A DNA stretch of 56,007 bases from Hylemonella gracilis ATCC 19624. Lineage in GTDB: Bacteria; Pseudomonadota; Gammaproteobacteria; Burkholderiales; Burkholderiaceae_C. Location: positions 1 to 56,007 of the forward strand of contig NZ_AEGR01000039.1 of assembly GCF_000211835.1 (NCBI RefSeq), written 5' to 3'. Below are positions 24,931 to 34,006 of the stretch, one piece after another. Under the pieces are notes generated by a model. It was not told where the DNA came from and searched no databases. It saw only the letters and a program-made list of their open reading frames with translations. Made by a program: the position numbers and the translations under genes. Each line of letters begins with the position of its first letter. Positions within the stretch are counted from its first letter, which is position 1.

Positions 24931-26079
24931 TCATGCGCCGAGGGCCAGCGCGAGCAATTCCTCGGCGAAGGCATAGGAGGTGGACGCCCCCGTGCCGCCG
25001 GTCACGATGCCCAGCGCCACCCCTTGGGACGGAGACGTCTTGAACACCACGTCGGCGGCGCTGGCGTAGGTGCCGGTCCAGCGCTCGGTCACGACGGCGC
25101 CCGCGGACCCGGCCGCGGGCAGCACGCGGCGCAGCTCGTCCAAGATCAGTTCGTCCACGGCCGTGCTGCCAAAGGGCGCTTCGGCATCCCCGTAGACATG
25201 GCTGTCGCCCACCACCAGCGAACCATCGGCCGACTGCACCACGATCAGGTGCACGCCCTGCTTCAAGTGCTCACCCTGTTCCGCTTGCAGACGCTGCAAC
25301 AGGGGCGCGGCCTCGGGCAACTCACTGTAGCCCTCGTAGCGCACCAGGCTGAGGTCAGACATCAGGGCTGCGGGCAGGTGGACGGGCACGGCGGGCCGCA
25401 CGCGCATCATCTGCAAGGTGCTCATGCGGATACGGGCCTGCTCGATGGCCTCGGGGTAGAGCGCGTTCAACTCATGACCCGGACAGACCACGCAATGGTC
25501 GGCACGCAGCACACCGCGGCTGGTGGCGACGGTGGGCAGGTCCACACCATGCACCACCGTGCGCCAATGGAAATCCACGCCCTGCGCCGCCTGCAACCAG
25601 GCGGCGAGCTTGGGGATGGCCTCGCGCGACTCCACGCGGCGCTCGTGCGGGCTGTAGAGCGCGGCAAGGTGCGGTCCCAGCGCCGTCTCGCCAAAGCGGG
25701 CTTGCGTCTGCGCGGGCGTGAGCAGTTCGCAACCCTCGCCCATTTCGGTGCGCAAGAAGGCCTCGACCACGGCCAGGGCCTCGGGCCGCTGCGCCGTGAG
25801 GTACAGACCGGGATGGATGACCGGGATGCCCGCCTGCGGCGCGATGGCCAGCCAGGCGTCACGCGTCTTCATCGCGCGGCGCCAATGCTCGCCACGCCGC
25901 TGACCCGTGACGGTGACGAAACCGAAGTTGCGGATGGACGCCCCGATGCTCTGCGCCGTGCGCTCGACCACGGCCACCTTCAGGCCCCGTTGCCGGGCCG
26001 CGTAAGCGGTCATCAAGCCGACCACCCCCGCCCCCACGACCACCAGGTCGTAATGTTTGTCGCTCATGCTCCGCGCCAT
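24931..26079 (-). CDS. FAD-dependent oxidoreductase of the phosphonate-linked DAO family (TIGR03364-like)
   Basis: A 382-residue flavoenzyme. It has the dinucleotide-binding start DLVVVGAGVVGLMTAYAARQRGLKVAVVER, then GASIRNFGFVTVTGQ and a C-terminal FAD-contact GIVTGGTGASTSYAFAEELL. The ATG at 26079 has AAGGTGG before it. This DAO-type subfamily is known for sitting beside 2-aminoethylphosphonate ABC transporters, exactly as here (20 bp after the permease). The likely reaction is oxidation of the amine carbon of an aminophosphonate, giving phosphonoacetaldehyde, for which phnX is present at 43.6 kb. That link is inference. Confidence 0.88.
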   Translation of the reverse strand: MARSMSDKHYDLVVVGAGVVGLMTAYAARQRGLKVAVVERTAQSIGASIRNFGFVTVTGQRRGEHWRRAMKTRDAWLAIAPQAGIPVIHPGLYLTAQRPEALAVVEAFLRTEMGEGCELLTPAQTQARFGETALGPHLAALYSPHERRVESREAIPKLAAWLQAAQGVDFHWRTVVHGVDLPTVATSRGVLRADHCVVCPGHELNALYPEAIEQARIRMSTLQMMRVRPAVPVHLPAALMSDLSLVRYEGYSELPEAAPLLQRLQAEQGEHLKQGVHLIVVQSADGSLVVGDSHVYGDAEAPFGSTAVDELILDELRRVLPAAGSAGAVVTERWTGTYASAADVVFKTSPSQGVALGIVTGGTGASTSYAFAEELLALALGA

Positions 26080-26099
26080 GTTGTCCACCTTGGAAAAAT

Positions 26100-27908
26100 T
26101 CAACGGACTCGCCAGGCCTGGGTACGGCGCCCCGCCCACCATCCCAAGGCCATGAAGACCAGGCTGGCGAGACCGGACACGAGCGTGATCAGCACCGCCA
26201 TCGCGGCGGCTGGCCCGGTCTCACCCGCTTCGTCCAGGTTGAGGATGGCGATGGCTGCGACCTTGGTCTGCGGCGCGTACAGGAACACCACGGCCGACAC
26301 CGTCGTCATGGCGTTGATGAAGAAATAACGCGCGACGTCGATCACGGCCGGCAGACAAATGGGCAAGGTGACACGCCAGGCCGTCTTGTAGAAGGGCACC
26401 TTGAGCGAGGCGCTGACGGACTCGAACTCATTGTCCAGGCCCTTGAGCGCGGTCACCGCCGTCAGATGCCCCGTGGTGTAGAAATGGACGATGGTGCACA
26501 GCGTGAGCAGGGTCATGGTCTGGTACAGACCGCCCAGGGGATTGCCCGGCGCGTTGAAGAAGAAGATGTAGCCCAGACCCAGCACCAGGCCCGGCACGGC
26601 CATGGGCAGCATGGCCAGGAGACGGAGCAAACCGCGCAGCAGTCCATCCAGGCTGACCCCGGAGCCCTGGGCTCGGCGCGGCGCCGTCTTCTCCAAGAGG
26701 TAAGCCCCGGTGAACACCAGCACCGTGCCACCCAGCGCCGCGCCAGCCGCCATGCGCAAGCTGTTGACGAACCCCGCACCCACCTCGGCCTCGGTCAGGC
26801 CGTACACGTAATGGTTGAGGCTGGGCATGAGCTTGTAGGGCCAGAACGTGGCGAGCGACGCGAACACGGCCATGCCCAGCATGGCGAGCATCAGCGCCGC
26901 GACCACGAGACTGTAGAGCGAGAACGCGGTGTCGCGCCCCCGCGCGGGCTTGGGCACGTAGGGCACGGCGCGCGCGCTCAACATCGCGGTCTGGCGGCGT
27001 TGCAGCAGGTGGTCAACGGCGAAGGTCAGCACGGCTGGCGCCAGCAAGAGGATGGCCACCACCGAACCCTTGGCGAAATCCTGCTGGCCGATGACCAGCT
27101 TGAACACATCGGTGGCCAGCATGTTGAAGTTGCCACCGATCACCTTGGGAATGCCGAAGTCCGTGATCACCAGCGTGAAGACCACGAGCGCGGCCGACAC
27201 CAGGCCGTACTTGGCGCCCGGCAAGGTGATGGTGAAGAACTTGCGCACCGCGCTCGCGCCCATGGAATCCGCCGCTTCGTAGAGCCGCGCATCGGCCAGG
27301 GCCAGCGCCGTCACCAGGATCATCAGCGCATGCGGGAAGACCGCGAAACATTCGGCCAGCACGATACCCGGCGCGCCGTAGATCTGCGCATAGCCCAGGC
27401 TTTGCAGCAGCCCCTTGGCCACGCCCTGATTGCCGAACCAATAGATCAGAGAAATGGCCGGCAGCAGCGAGGGCGCGAGCAGCGGAATCAGCGCCACCAA
27501 GCGCAGCAACCCTTTCAGACGCATGCAGGTGCGCGTGAGCGCGTAGGCCAAGCCAAACGCCAGCGGCAAGGTGATGATCGTGACCAAAGCCGCCACCCAG
27601 ACGCTGTTCCAGAGGCTTTGCAACAAAGCAGGCGTGCGCGCGTAGGCCAGGAAGTTGTCCAAGGCGACAAACTGTCCCTCCTTGCCCAGCATGGCCTGCC
27701 AAAGGATGGCCAGCAGGGGCAGCGCCAAAAAGCACGACAGCAGCAGCACGGCCAGCAGCACGAGGGCGCGCGCCAGGCGATCAGTCCAGTGCAGGCGCTG
27801 CTGCACCGGCTCCCTCAAGGGTGAGCGGGAGTGGGAGGGGGAGCGCGAGAGCGGAGCCGACCGCGCGCCGCGCTCAGCCCTCGCGTCGGTCGCTTGCGCC
27901 GTGCTCAA
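26100..27908 (-). CDS. 2-aminoethylphosphonate-type ABC transporter, fused permease
   Basis: About 602 residues with two sets of six transmembrane segments, each with a binding-protein-dependent permease loop (EAADSMGASAVRKFFTITLPGAKYG and ESVSASLKVPFYKTAWRVTLPICLP). It belongs to the FbpB/PhnU-type fused permeases. The start is uncertain: a TTG at 27908 overlaps the ATPase stop (TTGA), and in-frame TTG or GTG codons occur about 30 codons later, before the first helix. It follows the ATPase gene and precedes the FAD oxidoreductase by 20 bp. Confidence 0.88.
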   Translation of the reverse strand: MSTAQATDARAERGARSAPLSRSPSHSRSPLREPVQQRLHWTDRLARALVLLAVLLLSCFLALPLLAILWQAMLGKEGQFVALDNFLAYARTPALLQSLWNSVWVAALVTIITLPLAFGLAYALTRTCMRLKGLLRLVALIPLLAPSLLPAISLIYWFGNQGVAKGLLQSLGYAQIYGAPGIVLAECFAVFPHALMILVTALALADARLYEAADSMGASAVRKFFTITLPGAKYGLVSAALVVFTLVITDFGIPKVIGGNFNMLATDVFKLVIGQQDFAKGSVVAILLLAPAVLTFAVDHLLQRRQTAMLSARAVPYVPKPARGRDTAFSLYSLVVAALMLAMLGMAVFASLATFWPYKLMPSLNHYVYGLTEAEVGAGFVNSLRMAAGAALGGTVLVFTGAYLLEKTAPRRAQGSGVSLDGLLRGLLRLLAMLPMAVPGLVLGLGYIFFFNAPGNPLGGLYQTMTLLTLCTIVHFYTTGHLTAVTALKGLDNEFESVSASLKVPFYKTAWRVTLPICLPAVIDVARYFFINAMTTVSAVVFLYAPQTKVAAIAILNLDEAGETGPAAAMAVLITLVSGLASLVFMALGWWAGRRTQAWRVR

Positions 27909-29008
27909 GCGGCCTCCGCCCCGGCCGGGAAGACGCGTACCCGGTCGGCGCGCAGCGCGAAGGGCAGCGGCTGACCCAGGCGCACGCCAAACTCGTCCAT
28001 CTGGTTGAGCGAGAACTGCAGGTACAACGGCAAGGGCTGGCCTTCGGCGTCGCGCAAGCCTTCCACCTCCAGCTCCGCCAGGCAGTTGCCGCCCAGGAAT
28101 TCGATGCCGCGCACCACGCCCGTGCAACGCCCCGGGTCGTCCGCGGCCACGTCGATCATGCGCCGGTCCTCCGGGCGCAGGTACAGCGTCACGGGACGGC
28201 CGGGACGGAACTCCGCGCCTTGCGTGCACTGCAGGCGCAGCGGCCCGCAACGGAACCAATGCCCGCCCTCGGCCACGGCCGGCAGGCGGTTGACCTTGCC
28301 CACGAACTCGGCCACGAAGGGCGTGGCAGGCGTGCGGTAGATCTCCATCGGCGTGCCGACCTGCTCGATCACGCCCTGGTTCATCACCACGATGCGGTCG
28401 GCCATGGACAGAGCTTCGTCCTGGTCGTGCGTGACCATGATGGTCGTCAGCCCCAGCTTGCGCTGCAGCGCGCGGATTTCCTTGCGCAGGTGCACGCGCA
28501 CGATGGCGTCCAAGGCCGACAGGGGTTCGTCCAACAACAGCAAGCTGGGCGAAGTCGCCAGCGCGCGCGCCAGCGCGATGCGCTGCTGCTGCCCGCCCGA
28601 CAACTGCGCCGGATACTTGCGCTCGCTGCCAGGCAAGCCCACCAGCGTCAGCAACTCGTCCACCCGCGCGGCGATGCGCGCCTTGTCCATGCTGCCGCTC
28701 AGGCCATAGGCCACATTGGCCGCGACCGTGAGGTTGGGGAACAGGGCGTAACTCTGGAACACGATGCCGTAATCGCGCTGCGCGGGCGGCAGCGCGGAAA
28801 TGTCCCGACCGTTCTGCCAGACCTGGCCACTGCTCTGCACTTCCAAGCCCGCGATGATGCGCAGCAAGGTCGTCTTGCCGCAGCCCGAAGGCCCGAGGAA
28901 ACAGACCAGCTCACCCGCTGGCAGGTCCAGGTCAATGCCGTCCAGCGCCGTGAACGCACCGAAGTCCTTGCGGACCTGGCGCAGGGAGAGATAAGGCGAT
29001 TCAGGCAT
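27905..29008 (-). CDS. 2-aminoethylphosphonate-type ABC transporter, ATP-binding protein
   Basis: A 367-residue PotA/FbpC-type ATPase. It shows Walker A GPSGCGKTTLLRI, signature LSGGQQQRIALARAL, Walker B LLLLDEPLSALDAIVR and a switch His in MVTHDQDEALSMADRIVVM. A C-terminal TOBE domain of about 100 residues follows. ATG at 29008 (MPESPYLSL) is preferred to one at 29035. It lies between the binding protein and the permease. Together with the adjacent TIGR03364-like oxidoreductase it fits the second type of aminoethylphosphonate importer (PhnT-like). Iron or polyamine importers share the architecture, so the substrate call rests on context and the binding protein. Confidence 0.9.
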   Translation of the reverse strand: MPESPYLSLRQVRKDFGAFTALDGIDLDLPAGELVCFLGPSGCGKTTLLRIIAGLEVQSSGQVWQNGRDISALPPAQRDYGIVFQSYALFPNLTVAANVAYGLSGSMDKARIAARVDELLTLVGLPGSERKYPAQLSGGQQQRIALARALATSPSLLLLDEPLSALDAIVRVHLRKEIRALQRKLGLTTIMVTHDQDEALSMADRIVVMNQGVIEQVGTPMEIYRTPATPFVAEFVGKVNRLPAVAEGGHWFRCGPLRLQCTQGAEFRPGRPVTLYLRPEDRRMIDVAADDPGRCTGVVRGIEFLGGNCLAELEVEGLRDAEGQPLPLYLQFSLNQMDEFGVRLGQPLPFALRADRVRVFPAGAEAA

Positions 29009-29065
29009 GTTGTGACTTCGTGCGCGAGCTCCCATGGAACCGGCTTTGCCGGGCCATCGGGAGCG

Positions 29066-29116
29066 TCTCCCCTGCCACCGCAGGTTGGCGTTCAGGGGAG
29101 AAGGCGCGCAGCGCCT
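29066..29116 (-). repeat. double stem-loop between binding-protein and ATPase genes
   Basis: TCTCCCCTG (29066-29074) pairs with CAGGGGAGA (29093-29101), and AGGCGC-GCA-GCGCCT (29102-29116) follows directly. On the minus-strand mRNA these lie after the binding-protein stop and before the ATPase. No T-run follows, so mRNA stabilisation of the binding-protein end is more likely than termination. Confidence 0.65.
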
Positions 29117-29128
29117 CAGAGGGGTGGG

Positions 29129-30172
29129 TTATTTCTTCACTTCAGTCTTGCTGTCGTACCGCTTCGTCCACTCGGCCAGGATGCGCTCGCGATTGGACGC
29201 CGACCAGGCGAAGTCCATCTTCACCAGGCGCTGTTCGTAATCCGCGGGCACATTGGCCAGGGGCTCGGCCACGCCAGGCACGGCCGTGATGGCGAAGTTC
29301 TTGCCGTAGAGCTTCGCCGCGTCCATGCTCGAAGCCCAGTCCGCCAGCTTCTTCGCGGCAGCGAGGTTTTTGGTGCCTTTTTGGATGGCGAAGGCTTCCA
29401 GATCCCAGCCCAGGCCTTCCTTGGGGAAGACCAGGTCGATGGGCGCGCCCTTGGCCTTGTTGCTGTTGCCGCGGTACTCGAAGCTGATGCCCGCCACGTA
29501 CTCGCCGCTGGCCGCCATGTTGCAAGGCTTGCTGCCGCTGTGCGTGTACTGGGCGATGTTCTCGTGCAGCGCATCCATGAACTTCCAGCCGTCGCCCTTG
29601 CCGTCCTTGTCGCCCCACAGGGTCAGCCAGGCGGCCACGTCGAAGTAGCCGGTGCCGCTGGAAGCCGGGTTGGGCATGACCACCTGGCCCTTGAACTCGG
29701 GCTTGGTCAGGTCCTTCCAGCTCTCGGGCTTCTTGATGCCTTTCTTCTCGGCTTCCACGGTGTTGAAGCAAACCGTCGCACCCCAGACATCCATGCCGAA
29801 CCAGGCGGGCGGGTTCTTCTTGTCCTTGTAAGCGGCGCTGATGGCCTTGAGGTTGGCCGGCGCGTAGGGCTCCAGCATCTTGTTGTTGTCCAGCAGCGCG
29901 AGGCTGGAGGCGGCCACGCCCATCACCACGTCGGCCTGCGGATTGGCCTTTTCGGCCAGCAGCTTGGCGGTGATCACGCCCGTGCTGTCGCGCACCCATT
30001 TGATCTCGATCTCGGGCTCGACCTTGTTGAAGCCCTCCTGGTAGGCCTTGAGCTGGTCGGTTTCCAGCGCGGTGTAGACCAGCAAGGTGGTTTTCTGGGC
30101 CAAGGCCGCCGTGGCGGTTCCGGCCAGCGCGGCCGCGAACACCCAGGTCCGGAAAGAAAGACGCATGCGCAT
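29129..30172 (-). CDS. 2-aminoethylphosphonate-type ABC transporter, periplasmic binding protein
   Basis: A 347-residue protein with signal peptide (TWVFAAALAGTATAALAQ). It has the type-2 binding fold seen in FbpA/PhnS proteins: TTLLVYTALETDQLKAYQEGF, VRDSTGVITAKLLAEKANPQADVVMG, VMPNPASSGTGYFDVAAW and FEYRGNSNKAKGAPIDLVFPKEGLGWDLEAFAI. The Ser-Ser-Gly-Thr-Gly loop is where the phosphonate or anion would be held. First gene of the four-gene cluster with ATPase, permease and FAD oxidoreductase. Confidence 0.9.
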   Translation of the reverse strand: MRMRLSFRTWVFAAALAGTATAALAQKTTLLVYTALETDQLKAYQEGFNKVEPEIEIKWVRDSTGVITAKLLAEKANPQADVVMGVAASSLALLDNNKMLEPYAPANLKAISAAYKDKKNPPAWFGMDVWGATVCFNTVEAEKKGIKKPESWKDLTKPEFKGQVVMPNPASSGTGYFDVAAWLTLWGDKDGKGDGWKFMDALHENIAQYTHSGSKPCNMAASGEYVAGISFEYRGNSNKAKGAPIDLVFPKEGLGWDLEAFAIQKGTKNLAAAKKLADWASSMDAAKLYGKNFAITAVPGVAEPLANVPADYEQRLVKMDFAWSASNRERILAEWTKRYDSKTEVKK

Positions 30173-30206
30173 GGTGAATGCTCCTGATGGTGGAAACCGG
30201 CATCGT

Positions 30207-30222
30207 GTGACGTCACCGTGAC
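30207..30222. promoter_or_regulatory. overlapping GTGAC palindromes upstream of the aminophosphonate transporter
   Basis: GTGACGTCACCGTGAC holds two overlapping inverted repeats (GTGACGTCAC and GTCAC-C-GTGAC) 35 bp before the binding-protein start. The position suits a repressor operator; no regulator gene for it lies nearby. Confidence 0.4.
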
Positions 30223-30417
30223 GCGCTGATGACGGCGGCCTGACCGATCAATGCAAGCCTCGTGCCCGCCGCTCGAAGGGGCAGGCCGGTCCAGCGCGCG
30301 GTCGGCGCCGGCAGGGGCGCCGGATTTCACTGTTCTGGTGCAATCCGGCGAAACATCGGGCATGCGGCCGTCCCGTGCGGCGACACGCCCGGGGGCGGCT
30401 CTGACACCGGTCTGGTT

Positions 30418-31143
30418 TCAGGGCGGGCTGGCCAGAAAGCGCAGCCCCACCCCCGGCTCGGTGGCGATGTAACGCGGGGCCACGGCGTCGTCCCCCAGCT
30501 TTTGCCGCAGCTTGCCCACCAGGATGCGCACGTAGTGCGTGTCGTCCTGGTGGGTCACGCCCCAGACCTCGCGCAAGATCTGCGGCTGCGTCACCACGCG
30601 CCCAGCGTGCTTGAGGAGCAGCGCCAGCAGCGCGTACTCCTTGCGGCCCAGGGCGAGCAGTTCGCCGTCCAGCCGCACTTCGCGCCGCGCCAGATCGATG
30701 CGCAGATGGCCATCGTCGAACAGCGCGTTGTCGTGCTTCACGTCAGCTTGCTGGCGCAGCAACACACGGATGCGCGCCATCAGCTCCTGCGTGCCGAAGG
30801 GCTTGGTCACGTAGTCATTGGCGCCTTCGTCCAGCGCCATGACCTTCTCCGATTCGCCCGCGCGCACGCTGAGCATGATCACCGGCACCTGCGACCAGGC
30901 CCGCAGCTCACGCAGCACCTCGTGGCCGTCGATGTCGGGCAGGCCGATGTCGAGGATGAGCAGATCGGCGCCCCGGTCCGCCAACGCGGCCAGCCCCTCC
31001 CGGCCGCTCGCGGCCAGCGTCACCTCGTAGCCCTGCGCGCGCAGGCTGATGTCGAGGAAACGGCGGATCTGCGGCTCGTCGTCGATCACCAGCACGCGCA
31101 CCGGCGTGGAGGCCGGCATGGGAGGCGACACGGAGGTAGGCAT
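30418..31143 (-). CDS. kdpE: response regulator KdpE
   Basis: A 241-residue OmpR-family regulator. The receiver domain (VRVLVIDDEPQIRRFLDI, phospho-acceptor D65 in LLILDIGLPDIDG, VTKPFG) is followed by a winged-helix DNA-binding domain (LALGRKEYALLALLLKHAGRVVTQ, then HYVRILVGKLRQKLG). Partner of KdpD; it activates kdpABC under potassium limitation or osmotic stress. ATG at 31143 is used; a TTG at 31158 and an ATG at 31119 are in frame and no start has a convincing ribosome site. An 8-bp tandem repeat lies just upstream, between it and kdpD. This is the last gene of the kdpABCDE run. Confidence 0.95.
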   Translation of the reverse strand: MPTSVSPPMPASTPVRVLVIDDEPQIRRFLDISLRAQGYEVTLAASGREGLAALADRGADLLILDIGLPDIDGHEVLRELRAWSQVPVIMLSVRAGESEKVMALDEGANDYVTKPFGTQELMARIRVLLRQQADVKHDNALFDDGHLRIDLARREVRLDGELLALGRKEYALLALLLKHAGRVVTQPQILREVWGVTHQDDTHYVRILVGKLRQKLGDDAVAPRYIATEPGVGLRFLASPP

Positions 31144-31165
31144 GGGCAGGGACGTCAAGGGTCGC

Positions 31166-31220
31166 GGTCGTCAGGTCGTCAGGTCGTCAGGTCGTCAGGT
31201 CGTCAGGTCGTCGGTCGTCA
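31166..31220. repeat. 8-bp tandem repeat between kdpD and kdpE
   Basis: GGTCGTCA is repeated five times without change (31166-31205), then a 7-bp unit lacking the final A, then one more perfect unit. It fills most of the 87-bp gap between the kdpD stop and the kdpE start. Confidence 0.95.
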
Positions 31221-31230
31221 GGGCTTCGGC

Positions 31231-34002
31231 TCAGCGATCAGCATCCGGCGGTTTCGACGAGGGTGTGAACGGCGGCGTGATCAAAGGCAAGGTGATGCGG
31301 ATCACGGTGCCGCGCCCATCCGGCCCCGGCAGGGCAACGACGTTGCCGCCGTGCGCGCCGACCATGCCCTGCGCGATCGTCAGCCCCAGGCCCGTGCCAT
31401 GGCGTCCCCGATCGCCGCGCTCGACACTGTAGAACATGTCGAAGATGCGCCCGCGCTCGTCCTCCGGGATGCCGGGGCCGCGGTCGCGCACGTCCAGTTG
31501 CAGAACCTCCCCGCGCGTGCGACCCGCATCGTCGTCCACCGGGTCCGCCAAGCGCGCCGTGATGGTGATGGGTTCATCCGGTGGCGAGAACTTGGCCGCG
31601 TTTTCGAGCACGTTGAACAAGGCCTGCTCCACCAGCGCCGGGTGCACCCAGATCGGCGGCAAGCCGGGCGAGAGGGTCACGTTGGCTTGCACGCCCGGCT
31701 GGTAACGGCGCAGGCGCCCGGTGGCCGAACCGATCAGCTCGTCCACGCCGATCCAGTCGCGCTTGAGGCTCAGGCCCGTGTGGCCCAGCCGGGTCATGTC
31801 CAGCAGGTTCTGGATGTAGCGGTCCAGCCGCTCGCCCTCGACCAGGATGGTGTCGAGCAGGTTCTTGCGGTCCTCGGCGCTCATCGCGTCGCTGTACCCG
31901 GCCAGGCTGCCCGCCGAACCGATCATGGCCGCCAGGGGCGAGCGCAGGTCGTGCGAGACGGAGGACAGCAGCGCGGAGCGCAGGCGTTCGGTTTCGTTGC
32001 TGACGCGCGCTTTCTCGAGATCAGCCACCAGACGCGCGCGCAGCGCGGCCTGGGCGATGTCCTGCGCCATGGCCTCGGCCAGACGACGCTGCGCATGCGA
32101 CAGCCGCCGCATGTCTACGCCGAAACGCAAGCCCACCACGCCGATCACGCCTTGGCCCGCCGGCCCGCTGGCCCCCGGCTCCTCGCGCAGCGGCAGCCAC
32201 CACCAGGCCGCCCCGGCCAGGGTGTCGGTGTATCGCCCGGCGGACTGCCCATGGGACAGCGCCCAATCCATCGCGGCCCGGTCAATGTCCGCCAGCTCGG
32301 CGTTGGGGGAACTGGCCTCGGTGCTGGCGCCCGCCTCGCCAACGCGCAGCCAGGCGCCAGCGCTGAGATGGCGCTCCAGCGCGGCGCGGCCAGCTTGCAG
32401 CACTGCACCCAGATCGGCCGCCGCGCTCAATTGCCGGCCCAAGCCCTGCAAGGCCGTCGCATGCGCGTTCGCGGCGCGCAAGGCCAACACCTGCATGCGC
32501 AGCTGCGAGGCCAGGCGGCCGGCCACCAAGGCGGCGATCAGGAAGAGAAAGACCGTGGCCACGCCCTGACGCGCGCCGATGAACAGCGTGAAGCGCGGCT
32601 CGATGAAGAAGAAGTTGTAGGCGAGAAAGCACAGCCCCGCGGCCAGCACCGCCGCCGCCATGCGGGTGCGCGCCGCGACCAGCACCACCGCCACGATGAA
32701 CACCATGGACAGATCGCTCAAGCCCAGCCAGAGCTCCGCGGCCCAGGCCGCGAGGATGGCGGCCAGCGTGGCGAAGAGGGTCAGCGCCAGGTCATCGCGT
32801 CCCAGCCAGGTGGCAGGACTTTCCCAGCGACGGCGTGCGCGGACCTTCGCCTGCGGCGCGCTGATGATGACCAGCTCGAAATGCGTCCCGTGCTGCAAAA
32901 GCTGCTGCGTGAGTGTGCGGTTGACCATGCGCGCGAAAGGCCGCTCGCGCGTGCGTCCGACGACCAGGGTCGAACTGCCGCCGCTGGCGGCGTGGTCGAG
33001 CAAGGCATCGGCGATGCGCGGACCGTGCAGCACTTCGGTGTCCGCGCCGAGATTGCGCGCCAACGCGAAAGCGCGGTCCAGCTCGGCCTGCCGCGCCGGA
33101 TCCACCTTGTCGCCCGCCCCCGTCTGCACCGTCACCACGCTCCACGGCGCGTCGCGCCGCTCGGCGATGCGGCGGCCCGCGCGCACCAGGTACTCGGACG
33201 AACCCAGGCCATCGATGGCGACCAGCACGCGCCTGCGCAGCGCCAAGCCGGGCAGGCCGCGCGCGGCCTGGGTCTCGCGCAAGTCTTCGTCCACGCGGTC
33301 GGCGGCCGTCTGCATCGCCAGCTCGCGCAGCGCGGCCAAGTTCGAGGGCAGGAAAAAAGCTTGCAGGGCGCGTTCGGCCTGCTCGGGCAGATAGACCTTG
33401 CCCTGCTTGAGCCGCTCGATCAATTCACGCGGCGGCAGGTCGACCAGGCGGATGTCGCGCAGGCGGTCGAACAGCGCGTCGGGCACGGTCTCGCTCACGC
33501 GCACGCCGGTGATGCGGTGCACGACATCGTTCAGGCTTTCCAGGTGCTGGATGTTGACGGCGGTGCACACGTCGATGCCCGCGTCCAACAACTCCTCCAC
33601 GTCCTGCCAGCGCCTCTCGTGGCGACTGCCCGGGGCGTTGCGGTGGGCCAGCTCGTCGATGATCGCCACGCGCGGACGGCGCGCCAGCACCGCGTCGATG
33701 TCCAGTTCCTCCAGCTGGCGGCCCTGGTAGTCGATGCGCTGGCGCGGAATGATGTCCAGGCCGTCCAGCAAGGCGGCGGTCTCGGCGCGACCATGGGTCT
33801 CGACGATGCCAACGACGATGTCGACGCCCTGCTTCTGCAATTCGCGCGCGCGCGACAACATCGCATAGGTCTTGCCGACACCGGGCGCGGCGCCCAGAAA
33901 CACCGTCAGCCGCCCGGCCGCCTGGCGGCGCAGCTCGCTCGCCAGCGCATCGGCCCGGACTTCTCGGCCAGCGTGGGGTTGGGCGTCTTGCTCCTCGCTC
34001 AT
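31231..34002 (-). CDS. kdpD: sensor histidine kinase KdpD
   Basis: This 923-residue sensor is full length. In order: KdpD domain with Walker A (LGAAPGVGKTYAMLSRA) in the first 60 residues, USP-like domain (RVLVAIDGLGSSEYLVRAGRR) near 250-360, four transmembrane helices (DUF4118) near 400-500, GAF-like domain, HisKA with SSVSHDLRSPLAAMIG (His near residue 680), and HATPase with NVLENAAKFSPP, DRGPGIP and GTGLGLTIAQGMV. It senses potassium and ionic strength and phosphorylates KdpE. It begins 4 bp after the kdpC stop. Confidence 0.97.
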   Translation of the reverse strand: MSEEQDAQPHAGREVRADALASELRRQAAGRLTVFLGAAPGVGKTYAMLSRARELQKQGVDIVVGIVETHGRAETAALLDGLDIIPRQRIDYQGRQLEELDIDAVLARRPRVAIIDELAHRNAPGSRHERRWQDVEELLDAGIDVCTAVNIQHLESLNDVVHRITGVRVSETVPDALFDRLRDIRLVDLPPRELIERLKQGKVYLPEQAERALQAFFLPSNLAALRELAMQTAADRVDEDLRETQAARGLPGLALRRRVLVAIDGLGSSEYLVRAGRRIAERRDAPWSVVTVQTGAGDKVDPARQAELDRAFALARNLGADTEVLHGPRIADALLDHAASGGSSTLVVGRTRERPFARMVNRTLTQQLLQHGTHFELVIISAPQAKVRARRRWESPATWLGRDDLALTLFATLAAILAAWAAELWLGLSDLSMVFIVAVVLVAARTRMAAAVLAAGLCFLAYNFFFIEPRFTLFIGARQGVATVFLFLIAALVAGRLASQLRMQVLALRAANAHATALQGLGRQLSAAADLGAVLQAGRAALERHLSAGAWLRVGEAGASTEASSPNAELADIDRAAMDWALSHGQSAGRYTDTLAGAAWWWLPLREEPGASGPAGQGVIGVVGLRFGVDMRRLSHAQRRLAEAMAQDIAQAALRARLVADLEKARVSNETERLRSALLSSVSHDLRSPLAAMIGSAGSLAGYSDAMSAEDRKNLLDTILVEGERLDRYIQNLLDMTRLGHTGLSLKRDWIGVDELIGSATGRLRRYQPGVQANVTLSPGLPPIWVHPALVEQALFNVLENAAKFSPPDEPITITARLADPVDDDAGRTRGEVLQLDVRDRGPGIPEDERGRIFDMFYSVERGDRGRHGTGLGLTIAQGMVGAHGGNVVALPGPDGRGTVIRITLPLITPPFTPSSKPPDADR

Positions 34003-34006
34003 GGGC

